Shown here: positions 51,315-62,600 of the stretch, piece by piece
How positions within the stretch are numbered: position 1 is the stretch's first letter
How the letters are laid out: every line of letters begins with the position of its first letter
Source of the DNA: Dromaius novaehollandiae
Lineage: Eukaryota; Chordata; Aves; Casuariiformes; Dromaiidae
DNA length: 64,000 nt
Assembly (NCBI RefSeq): GCF_036370855.1
Contig: NC_088102.1
Location: 17,341,001 to 17,405,000 of the forward strand
Direction of reading: 5' to 3'
The notes under the pieces: model-generated
Told to the model about the DNA's origin: nothing
Databases searched by the model: none
What the model saw: the letters and a program-made list of their open reading frames with translations, nothing else
Translations under genes and position numbers: made by a program

Positions 51315-51345
51315 TACATACTTACACACACACATATATATATTA
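51270..51345 (+). repeat. (TA)n(CA)n(TA)n compound microsatellite
   Basis: About ten TA dinucleotides, then about 12 CA, an interrupted CATACATACTTACACACA section, and (TA)n again. Alternating purine-pyrimidine DNA of this kind can adopt Z-form or cruciform structures and is usually length-polymorphic. Confidence 0.95.
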
Positions 51346-52263
51346 TGAACAAGAACATTTTCATCTGTAGATTATAGGCACAGGGCATAAATTACATACT
51401 GTTTCCTGTATGCACAGTTTTGTGACCATGTACTGGAGATATGATAGAGGCCCACATTAATACTTGCTGGTCTGTAATTTGGGGTTCTCCAATGTCTATG
51501 ATAAGAACCTGAAAAGAAGAATTTTACTAACAAAGAAAGTGCAACAAATTGTTACAGTTGGAGGGAAATTGAAATAATGGATTTTTCTAACCTATATATG
51601 CTTGTAGAAGCTCTGCTAAAACATCAGTCTTGCATGCACCATTTTAAATACCAAAAATTTATCTTGTTAACAGGAGGGCAACCACTGGGTTTGCACTGCA
51701 TGGGATGGAGGTCAGTGTGAGTAAAATGAGTGCCGTGCCTTGGAATGAATAACAGTTTTGAGGGATAGGTCCTGTGTGCTCATTTTTGGTTTTGGCATTT
51801 AATGCCTTCCTCCCATTCAAATATGTGGGAGGAATCAGATGTCAAAATCTTCCCTATATATGATATGTAATTTCTTTCTTGTTTTTCGGTGGGAGGAACA
51901 TCAGACCTCCAAGTGATTATGTGCATACTGGTAAAGAATACACCACTGCATATTTGAATGTCAGTTGTGGGAATTGCAGAGGGGGTAAAATATTGTTGTC
52001 ACCTTTTCCCCTTCAGAGTTTCCGATTGTGTTTTTCCATGCATTCCTGCAGCATGCCAGCAACCTAGAACTTTAATTCTTGAGCTTTGTTCCTGGCCCAG
52101 GAGCCCTTGAGCTGGGCCAAGGCAAAACTCTGGAGATGAACATGTCTTGAGACTTCAGAATTCCAGTCCAGATCTAGGTCCAAAGAATGAACCCTAGCAT
52201 TTGTAAGTAGAGCTTTGTATACTCAAAACAGTGTACAAGTCATCTTGAAAATTCCCTGATACA

Positions 52264-52392
52264 TTCAGAGATAGCATGCTTATTTTACAGCTGGAAAAAC
52301 AGAGTCATGGGGAGGTTGAAAGGCTGCGCACACTTCACAAAGAGTCAGTGGCAAAATACATGGGAGTGCAGGTCTTCCATAGTTCTAGGATT
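52264..52392 (+). repeat. MIR-like SINE remnant (best preserved in the window)
   Basis: Blocks match MIR in order: 'agcatgcttattttacagct', 'ggaaaaacagagtcatgggg', 'aggttgaaaggctgcgcaca', 'cttcacaaagagtcagtggc', 'aaaatacatgggagtgcagg', 'tcttccatag'. These correspond to the tract from the attttacag block to the aggtcttctgac end of MIR. It is non-mobile and ancient. Confidence 0.7.
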
Positions 52393-54414
52393 CTTAATAA
52401 CAACTGAGGTTCAAGGTTTGTTTTACTTTTTTGTGTTAATTGTGTTCTCGAGATGTCAGTTTAAATTTTGTTGTAATTTACAGAGTGGATCCTGAAGTCA
52501 GAGGAAAGAAAATAAAGGGAGTGTGTGGGGGAGAGACACTCGGTTGGATAGGAGAAAAATATTCTACATCCCAGAACCACAGGCTGTAGACTCTATAAGG
52601 TGACTTTCTGAGGTTCCTCTTCCCATCTGCAGTGTAAGAGCTTGGGAGAGAGTTGTCAAAGCCTTGTCCAGCAAATGTTGGTAAGAGGGATCTGGGGCCA
52701 TGATGTGCCTTGAATGGGCTCCTACATCTGTTTGCATTGCTTCTGGTGCTGGAGAATGCTCAGAATAGCCCAGAATGGAGACGAGAAAATGGCAGCTCCC
52801 TCCTTGTGGGCTCTGGGATTTATTCTATGCCTCTTCTGGGTTTAGCACAGTTCCACACTCTGCTGCTTTGTGGTTGCTTTTTGTATGCTTGGTTTTAGAC
52901 ACAAATTTCATTCATGGCCCTCTCCAGATAAAGCCAGTCACTTGTGCTGTCTGCACCCACAGTTTGTAATGGTGACATAAGCCCCATAGAACATGTGCAG
53001 AAATCTCCGTCTGTCTGTACCATGAAGCAGGACAGAAATCCATTCTGTGCCTCCTGTGTGTTGCTTAAAACAGTGACCCTAAAAACGTTTTTTTGGATGG
53101 GGCCTGATCCAAAGCCTATTATAAAGGAATGAAAGTCCTGCATCATCTTCAGTGAGGTTTGGATCAAGCCTTACGTGTCTGTTCTACTCCTAGTGCAGTC
53201 TCTGGGAGTTTTGCCAGAGATTCACTGGGAATCATTTGACTTCACTGCGACCAAGGCTGCATCCAAGATGAGCAGACACAAGGGGAGTGAACGGTTTTCT
53301 TTACCGTTTCTGATTCTCTCTCAAGGCTTCACAGTAATGCAAAATGGTGTAAAGCAGCATAAATAATTATATATTCTAGGAACAGTGATGAGAATTCTAA
53401 ACACATGCAGTTTTATTGAATGTTATTGAGGTTCCCTAGTAGTTAATTTGATTAAATAGGGCTCCCTGAATGCTTTTTCTCTAAAAGTGATTTACAAAGT
53501 GTTTTAATATGAAGAGTTTCCAAAGGCTTTTGGATGTCAAAGCAGAGCTATTAATCTTTATATTAGCATTTTGAAAAACAGCATGTGTTCCCTGATTAGC
53601 TGATATTTGTTTGCATTCTTCTTTTCTGCAGAGGATTACCACTTTGACCTTTTTTAGTATACTGTAGCTCTTTTACACATAGGAATAGAGTCATTTCATG
53701 TTTATACGCTGGCATTAATTTGGCTTTTCACTGGTGTAAATAGGAGGTGAAGCCCACAAAGAATATTGAGAAACCTCAAATGTGAGCTTTAATAATCTTT
53801 ATCTCATGAAACACATTATTGATCTAGCTAACACACCATATGTATGACCATCTTGAACAAGGCACAGTGAGGCCACACTTCACCTTGTTCTTGTCCGTAC
53901 TGATTGTCTCACTTACTTAGGCAGGACTGATCGTGTGAATTGAAGGCTTTCTGCCTGCTGCCTTTGCTAGCAAGAAACTCTTATTAGCTCAAAGAGATTA
54001 GGGCAGACAGGATTGGCCCTGTGTGCAGATGTCAGGGTTTGCTTTGCAATGCAGATATACTTTCTTCATGATTTTTAAGAAAGCATAATTTTAAATTCTG
54101 TCTAAAAGAAAAAAAAAGTGGTAGAAACTTGATACTTCATATGCTTTGTACTATTGGAACTCCTTGTCTATCACAGTGTTTTTTACTATGGCTTGGGAGT
54201 CTATTCATTATCAATATTTTCTGATTTGTGTGTGTGTGTTTGCAATTAGAAAGTCCTGTAAACTTACACTGCTACAAACTGATGACACTTTCAGTTGCTT
54301 GGAACTGATAGTGGAGCTGGAAGCTGTGAACACTAGATGTACTGTGTGCTGCAAAGCAGAGGTGAAAAGGATTCACCTGAAGATTAATAAAAAGAAAGGC
54401 AGATTTGATGAAAT
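52393..54414. other. Intergenic DNA, no gene seen
   Basis: Moderately AT-rich sequence without supportable coding or RNA genes. Frames are at most about 120 codons and lack recognisable content. Confidence 0.5.
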
Positions 54415-54515
54415 TGCAGCAGGAGTTGCCAGGCAAGGTCACAGAAATAGCAAGGTTGGAGCCCAGAGTTCCAGCATATGCATTTGCTGTAAAATAAATA
54501 AATAAATAAACAAAA
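54415..54515 (+). repeat. MIR-like fragment followed by an (AAAT)n tract
   Basis: 'gttgccaggcaaggtcacag', 'aaatagcaaggttggagccc' and 'agagttccagc' resemble the MIR segment 'ttgcccaaggtcacacag..agagctgggattagaacccaggagtcc'. An AAAT-type simple repeat (about 54491-54515) follows. The open frame spanning 54146-54505 ends in this repeat and is not considered a gene. Confidence 0.45.
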
Positions 54516-54779
54516 ATAACCAGCCTGGTCCCTACAGTTAGGACTGTTGGTTTGCTGCTTTGCGATTGTCAGTGTTATTTATTTGTCCCTAAATTGCCAG
54601 GTGAGAAGGCCTATTACACATTGCTGTAGATTGCCTCATAATATACGTAAATACTTCTGCTAGGAAAAAAGGAAAATAAGAAAGAAAAATAAAATCACCC
54701 AAAGCTAGACCTCAAAGTTCTGTTGTCCATTATAATTCTGACACTGGATGAAAGAGGACAGTTCAAAGTTATTAAGCAG

Positions 54780-55260
54780 TATTAAGGGCCTCTCCCATTA
54801 TTTATTAATAATGTAGAATTTAGAGACCCCAACCATGAACGTTGCCTCAGTATATAAGTTGTATCTTCGCTTGCAGCTGAGCACCTGATCCCTGGCATCT
54901 CATAGCAGGCTGTCTCTAGGCCATCACAGCTGCAGCTGGTGACGGTGAGTGTCTCTGCAGCAAAGATAGGAGTGTGTGACCAGATGGGGCCTGGCCAAAG
55001 AGCCACATGATGAGAGTCCCACCTTTCGAGTATATAAGGGAAACCTACAGGGTACTTTGCTTTTTTAGGATGTTTCTAGACCATATTTTAGATTTAATTT
55101 TGTGTAAGTGTACTTCCCTTTCTTACCTGTAATCTCCTCGTTATCACTTTGTGATTCCTCGTGTGTGGTGCTGTCTTGCTCAAATGCTGGTTTCTCTGAC
55201 CTACTAATGCCTCCATGCCATCTTGGCTCTTGTATGCTATTCTAATTTTGTGTTTCATGT
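54780..55260 (+). other. TATA-containing segment, possible solo LTR or promoter
   Basis: TATATAAGGG at about 55031-55040 is preceded by a moderately GC-rich stretch (54880-55010) and followed by AT-rich, T-rich sequence, a layout similar to U3-R-U5 of a retroviral-type LTR. I could not find clear TG...CA ends, a target-site duplication or internal retroviral genes, so the call is tentative. It ends about 40 bases before the satellite array. Confidence 0.25.
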
Positions 55261-55833
55261 ATCTAAACCATAATCTATTTCTCTATGAAGCTCTCTAGCA
55301 TCTAATGCGAGAAGGATTTTTCAGATTAAGCCTAGCACCAAGACTCGAGTTTGCATCCCAGACCAAAAGGTCCTCACAGGACAGCTCTCTTGGCAGCACA
55401 CACCTTTCCTTACCAGCCCCTGACCACAACCACTAAAACAGCACCTATCACCTTTCTCTCAATCTTAACCTTAACCCTAACCCTAACAGTAGGAGGATTT
55501 TTGAGGCGAAGGCTGGCACTTAGATCCCAGTCTCTGCTGCAGACCACTGATTCCTCCCAGGACAGCTTTCTTGGCAGCACACACCTTGCCTTGGCAGCCC
55601 CTGCCCACAACCGCTACAATGGCACCTCTGGCCTTTCTCTTTCTCTCAATCCTAACCCTAACCCTAACCCTAATTGTATGAGTTTTTTTCAGGCCCAGGC
55701 TAGCACTAGCACCCGAGTTTGTGGCACAGACCAGCGATTCCTCCCAGGACAGCTGTCTTGGCAGCAACACCTTGCCTTGGCAGCCCCTGCCCACAACCAC
55801 TACAACGGCACCTCTCACCATTCTCTTTCTCTC

Positions 55834-55894
55834 AACCCTAACCCTAACCCTAACCCTAACCCTAACCCTAACCCTAACCCTAACCCTAACCCTA
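55834..55894 (-). repeat. Longest perfect telomere-repeat tract in the array (about 10 hexamers)
   Basis: About ten uninterrupted CCCTAA hexamers on the + strand, meaning TTAGGG on the minus strand. It lies in the third unit from the array edge, while most later units have only 3-6 hexamers. Four or more consecutive TTAGGG repeats are enough to form a G-quadruplex on the minus strand. Confidence 0.95.
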
Positions 55895-55897
55895 ATG

Positions 55898-56633
55898 CTA
55901 GAAGGATTTTTGAGGCGAAGGCTGGCACTTAGATCCCAGTTTGTGGCACAGACCAGCGATTCCTCCCAGGACAGCTCTCTTGGCAGCACACACCTTGCCT
56001 TGGCAGCCCCTGCCCACAACCACTACAAGGGCACCTCTCGCCTTTCTCCTTCTCTGAAACCTAACCCTAACCCTAACGCTAGAAGGTTTCTTAAGGCCCA
56101 GGCATGCACTGAGGTCCGAGTTTGTGGCACAGACCAGAAACTCCTCCCAGGACAGCTTTCTTGGCAGCGCACAGCTTTCCTTGCCAGCCCCTGCCCACAA
56201 CCACTACAAGGGCACCTCTCACCTTTCTCTTTCTCTCAACCCTAACCCTAAGCCTAACCCTAATGCTAGAAGGATTTTTGAGGCGAAGGCTGGCACTTTG
56301 ATCCCAGTTTGTGGCACAGACCAGCGATTCCTCCCAGGACAGCTCTCTTGGCAGCACACACCTTGCCTTGGCAGCCCCTGCCCACAACCACTACAAGGGC
56401 ACCTCTCGCCTTTCTCCTTCTCTGAAACCTAACCCTAACCCTAACGCTAGAAGGTTTCTTAAGGCCCAGGCATGCACTGAGGTCCGAGTTTGTGGCACAG
56501 ACCAGAAACTCCTCCCAGGACAGCTTTCTTGGCAGCGCACAACTTTCCTTGCCAGCCCCTGCCCACAACCACTACAAGGGCACCTCTGGCCTTTCTCTTT
56601 CTCTCAACCCTAACCCTAAGCCTAACCCTAATG
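55898..56633 (+). repeat. Duplicated A-B dimer (2 x 368 bp) within the satellite
   Basis: Two successive A-type plus B-variant unit pairs (55898-56265 and 56266-56633) are almost identical, including rare private features: GAAACCTAACCC in place of CAACCCTAACCC, AACGCTAGAAGG, and the B variant AAGGCCCAGGCATGCACTGA. Only a few substitutions separate them, so this is a recent tandem duplication of a dimer. Confidence 0.9.
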
Positions 56634-59600
56634 CTAGAAGGATTTTTGAGGCGAAGGCTGGCACTTTGATCCCAGTTTGTGGCACAGACCAGCGATTCCT
56701 CCCAGGACAGCTCCCTTGGCAGCACACACCTTGCCTTGGCAGCCCCTGCCCACAACCACTACAAGGGCACCGCTGGCCTTTCTCTTTCTCTCAACCCTAA
56801 CCCTAACCCTAACCCTAATGCTAGAAGGATTTTTGAGGCAAAGGCTGGCACTTAGATCCCAGTTTGTGGCCCAGACCAGAAACTCCTCCCAGGACAGCTT
56901 TCTTGGCAGCGCACAGCTTGCCTTGGCAGCCCCTGCCCACAACCACTACAAGGGCACCTCTCACCTTTCTCTTTCTCTCAACCCTAAGCCTAACCCTAAC
57001 CCTAATACTAGGAGGATTTTTGAGGCGAAGGCTGGCACTTAGATCCCAGTTTGTGGCACAGACCAGCGATTCCTCCCAGGACAGCTGCCTTGGCAGCACA
57101 CACCTTGCCTTGGCAGCCCCTGCCCACAACCACTACAAGGGCGCCCTTCGCCTCTCTCTTTCTCTCAACCCTAACCCTAACCCTAGCCCTAACGCTAATG
57201 ATAGGAAGTGTTTTCAGGCCCAGGCTGGCACTAAGACCCAAATTTGTGGCACAGACCAGCGATTCCTCCCAGGACAGCTGTCTTGGCAGCAAACTCCTTT
57301 TCTGGGAAGCCCCTGCCCACAACCACTACAAGAGCACCTCTGGCCTTTCTCTTTCTCACAACCCTAACCTAACCCTAACCCTAATGCTAGGAGGATTTCT
57401 GAGGCGAAGGCTGGCACTTAGATCCCAGTTTGTGGCACAGACCAGCGATTCCTCCCAGGACAGCTCCCTTGGCAGCACACAGCTTGCCTTGGCAGCCCCT
57501 GCCCACAACCGCTACAAGGGCACCTTTTGCCTCTCTCTTTCTCTCAACCCTAACCCTAAGCCTAACCGTAACCCTAATGCTAGAAGGATTTTTCAGGCCC
57601 AGGCTGGCACTAGCACCCGAGTTTGTGGCACAGACCAGAAACTCCTCCCAGGACAGCTTTCTTGGCAGCGCACAACTTTCCTTGGCAGCCCCTGCCCACA
57701 ACCACTACAAGGGCACCTCTCACCCTTCTCTTTCTCTCAACCCCAACCCTAACCCTAACCCTAAGCCTAACCCTAATGCTAGAAGGATTTTTGAGGCGAA
57801 GGCTGGCACTTAGATCCCAGTTTGTGGCACAGAGCAGCGATTCCTCCCAGGACAGCTGTCTTGGCAGCACACACCTTGCCTTGGCAGCCCCTGCCCACAA
57901 CCACTACAAGGGCGCCTTTTGCCTCTCTCTTTCTCTCAACCCTAAGCCTAAGCCTAACCCTAATGCTAGGAGGATTTTTCAGGCCCAGGCTGGCACTAGC
58001 ACCCGAGTTTGTGGCACAGACCAGAAACTCCTCCCAGGACAGATTTCTTGGCAGCACACAGCTTGCCTTGGCAGCCCCTGCCCACAACCACTACAAGGGC
58101 ACCTCTCACCTTTCTCTTTCTCTCAACCCTAACCCTAACCCTAACCCTAACCCTAATGCTAGAAGGATTTCTGAGGCGAAGGCTGGCACTTAGATCCCAG
58201 TTTGTGGCACAGACCAGCGATTCCTCCCAGGACAGCTCTCTTGGCAGCACACATCTTGCCTTGGCAGCCCCTGCCCACAACCACTACAAGGGCACCTCTC
58301 ACCTTTCTCTTTCTCTCAACCCTAACCCTAACCCTAACCCTAACCCTAATGCTAGGAGGATTTCTGAGGCGAAGGCTGGCACTTAGATCCCAGTTTGTGG
58401 CACAGACCAGCGATTCCTCCCAGGACAGCTGTCTTGGCAGCACACACCTTGCCTTGGCAGCCCCTGCCCACAACCACTACAAGGGCACCTCTGGCCTTTC
58501 TCTTTCTCTCAACCCTAACCCTAACCGTAACCCTAATGCTAGAAGGATTTTTGAGGTGAAGGCTGGCACTTAGATCCCAGTTTGTGGCACAGACCAGCGA
58601 TTCCTCCCAGGACAGCTCCCTTGGCAGCACACAGCTTGCCTTGGCAGCCCCTGCCCACAACCACTACAAGGGCACCGCTGGCCTTTCTCTTTCTCTCAAC
58701 CCTAACCCTAACCCTAACCCTAATGCTAGAAGGATTTTTGAGGCGAAGGCTGGCACTTAGATCCCAGTTTGTGGCACAGACCAGCGATTCCTCCCAGGAC
58801 AGCTCTCTTGGCAGCGCACAACTTTTCCTTGCCAGCCCCTGCCCACAACCACTGCAAGGGCACCTTTTGCCTCTCTCTTTCTCTCAACCCTAAGCCTAAC
58901 CCTAACCCTAATGCTCGGAGGATTTTTCAGGCCCAGGCTGGCACTAGCACCCGAGTTTGTGGCACAGACCAGAAACTCCTCCCAGGACAGCTTTCTTGGC
59001 AGCGCACAACTTTCCTTGGCAGCCCCTGCCCACAACCACTACAAGGGCACCTCTCACCTTTCTCTTTCTCTCAACCCTAACCCTAACCCTAACCCTAAGC
59101 CTAACCCTACCCCTAAGCCTAACCCTAATGCTAGAAGGATTTTTGAGGCGAAGGCTGGCACTTAGATCCCAGTTTGTGGCACAGACCAGCGATTCCTCCC
59201 AGGACAGCTCTCTTGGCAGCACACACCTTGCCTTGGCAGCCCCTGCCCACAACCACTACAAGGGCACCTTTTGCCTCTCTCTTTCTCTCAACCCTAACCC
59301 TAACCCTAACCCTAAGCCTAACCCTAATGCTAGAAGGATTTTTGAGGCGAAGGCTGGCACTTAGATCCCAGTTGGTGGCACAGAGCAGCGATTCCTCCCA
59401 GGACAGCTCTCTTGGCAGCACACACCTTGCCTTGGCAGCCCCTGCCCACAACCAATACAAGGGCACATTTTTCCTCTCTCTTTCTCTCAACCCTAACCCT
59501 AAGCCTAACCCTAACCCTAACCGTAATGCTAGGAGGATTTTTCAGGCCCAGGCTGGCACTAGCACCCGAGTTTGTGGCACAGACCAGAAACTCCTCCCAG

Positions 59601-62600
59601 GACAGCTTTCTTGGCAGCACACACCTTGCCTTGGCAGCCCCTGCCCACAACCACTACAAGGGCGCCTTTTGCATCTCTTTCTCTCAACCCTCAACCTAAG
59701 CCTAACCCTAATGCTCGGAGGATTTTTCAGGCCCAGGCTGGCACTAGCACCCGAGTTTGTGGCACAGACCAGAAACTCCTCCCAGGACAGCTTTCTTGGC
59801 AGCGCACAACTTTCCTTGCCAGCCCCTGCCCACAACCACTACAAGGGCACCTCTCACCCTTCTCTTTCTCTCAACCCCAACCCTAACCCTAACCCTAAGC
59901 CTAACCCTAATGCTAGAAGGATTTTTGAGGCGAAGGCTGGCACTTAGATCCCAGTTTGTGGCACAGAGCAGCGATTCCTCCCAGGACAGCTGTCTTGGCA
60001 GCACACACCTTGCCTTGGCAGCCCCTGCCCACAACCACTACAAGGGCGCCTTTTGCCTCTCTCTTTCTCTCAACCCTAAGCCTAAGCCTAACCCTAATGC
60101 TCGGAGGATTTTTCAGGCCCAGGCTGGCACTAGCACCCGAGTTTGTGGCACAGACCAGAAACTCCTCCCAGGACAGCTTTCTTGGCAGCGCACAGCTTTC
60201 CTTGGCAGCCCCTGCCCACAACCACTACAAGGGCACCTCTCACCTTTCTCTTTCTCTCAACCCTAACCCTAACCCTAACCCTAATGCTAGGAGGATTTTT
60301 GAGGCGAAGGCTGGCACTTTGATCCCAGTTTGTGGCACAGACCAGCGATTCCTCCCAGGACAGCTGCCTTGGCAGCACACAGCTTGCCTTGGCAGCCCCT
60401 GCCCACAACCACTACAAGGGCACCGCTGGCCTCTCTCTTTCTCTCAACCCTAACCCTAACCCTAACCCTAATGCTAGAAGGATTTTTGAGGCGAAGGCTG
60501 GCACTTAGATCCCAGTTTGTGGCACAGACCAGCGATTCCTCCCAGGACAGCTCTCTTGGCAGCGCACAACTTTTCCTTGCCAGCCCCTGCCCACAACCAC
60601 TACAAGGGCACCTTTTGCCTCTCTCTTTCTCTCAACCCTAAGCCTAAGCCTAACCCTAATGCTAGGAGGATTTTTCAGGCCCAGGCTGGCACTAGCACCC
60701 GAGTTTGTGGCACCGACCAGAAACTCCTCCCAGGACAGATTTCTTGGCAGCACACACCATGCCTTGGCAGCCCCTGCCCACAACCACTACAAGGGCACCT
60801 CTGGCCTTTCTCTTTCTCACAACCCTAACCCTAATCCTAACCCTAAGCCTAACCCTAATGCTAGAAGGATTTCTGAGGCGAAGGCTGGCACTTAGATCCC
60901 AGTTTGTGGCACAGACCAGCGATTCCTCCCAGGACAGCTCTCTTGGCAGCACACACCTTGCCTTGGCAGCCCCTGCCCACAACCACTACAAGGGCACATT
61001 TTTCCTCTCTCTTTCTCTCAACCCTAACCCTAAGCCAACCCTAACCCTAACCGTAATGCTAGGAGGATTTTTCAGGCCCAGGCTGGCACTAGCACCCGAG
61101 TTTGTGGCACAGACCAGCGACTCCTCCCAGGACAGCTTTCTTGGCAGCACACACCTTGCCTTGGCAGCCCCTGCCCACAACCACTACAAGGGCGCCTTTT
61201 GCCTCTCTCTTTCTCTCAACCCTAACCCTAACCCTAACCCTAATGCTAGGAGGATTTTTCAGGCCCAGGCTGGCACTAGCACCCGAGTTTGTGGCACAGA
61301 CCAGAAACTCCTCCCAGGACAGCTTTCTTGGCAGCGCACAACTTTCCTTGCCAGCCCCTGCCCACAACCACTACAAGGGCACCTCTCACCTTTCTCTTTC
61401 TCTCAACCCTAACCCTAACCCTAACCCTAATGCTAGAAGGATTTTTGAGGCGAAGGCTGGCACTTAGATCCCAGTTTGTGGCACAGACCAGCGATTCCTC
61501 CCAGGACAGCTCCCTTGGCAGCACACACCTTGCCTTGGCAGCCCCTGCCCACAACCACTACAAGGGTGCCTTTTGCCTCTCTCTTTCTCTCAACCCTAAC
61601 CCTAAGCCTAACCCTAATGCTCGGAGGATTTTTCAGGCCCAGGCTGGCACTAGCACCCGAGTTTGTGGCACAGACCAGAAACTCCTCCCAGGACAGCTTT
61701 CTTGGCAGCGCACAACTTTCCTTGCCAGCCCCTGCCCACAACCACTACAAGGGCACCTCTCACCTTTCTCTTTCTCTCAACCCTAACCCTAACCCTAAGC
61801 CTAACCCTAATGCTAGGAGGATTTTTGAGGCGAAGGCTGGCACTTAGATCCCAGTTTGTGGCACAGACCAGCGATTCCTCCCAGGACAGCTGTCTTGGCA
61901 GCACACACCTTGCCTTGGCAGCCCCTGCCCACAACCACTACAAGGGCGCCTTTTGCCTCTCTCTTTCTCTCAACCCTAAACCTAAGCCTAACCCTAACCC
62001 TAACCGTAATGCTAGGAGGATTTTTCAGGCCCAGGCTGGCACTAGCACCCGAGTTTGTGGCACAGACCAGCGACTCCTCCCAGGACAGCTTTCTTGGCAG
62101 CACACACCTTGCCTTGGCAGCCCCTGCCCACAACCACTACAAGGGCACCTCTCACCTTTCTCTTTCTCTCAACCCTAAGCCTAACCGTAACCCTAATGCT
62201 AGGAGGATTTTTCAGGCCCAGGCTGGCACTAGCACCCGAGTTTGTGGCACAGACCAGAAACTCCTCCCAGGACAGCTTTCTTGGCAGCGCACAACTTTCC
62301 TTGCCAGCCCCTGCCCACAACCACTACAAGGGCACCTCTCACCTTTCTCTTTCTCTCAACCCTAACCCTAAGCCTAACCCTAATGCTAGAAGGATTTTTG
62401 AGGCAAAGGCTGGCACTTAGATCCCAGTTTGTGGCACAGAGCAGAAACTCCTCCCAGGACAGCTCCCTTGGCAGCACACAGCTTGCCTTGGCAGCCCCTG
62501 CCCACAACCACTGCAAGGGCACCTCTGGCCTTTCTCTTTCTCTCAACCCTAACCCTAACCCTAACCCTAAGCCTAATGCTAGAAGGATTTCTGAGGCGAA

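Larger units (their letters stand above)
43566..52263. other. AT-rich intergenic DNA
   Basis: No confident gene. It contains a candidate minus-strand exon (50446-50619, listed separately), a TA/CA microsatellite and a small CpG cluster near 48.80-48.85 kb. Other frames (for example 49388-49735, +, 115 codons) have no recognisable content or paired splice signals. Confidence 0.5.

Noticed and set aside
54146-54505. A 119-codon + strand frame
   Set aside because: Its 3' end runs into a MIR-like fragment and an AAAT simple repeat, and no start context or splice structure supports it.
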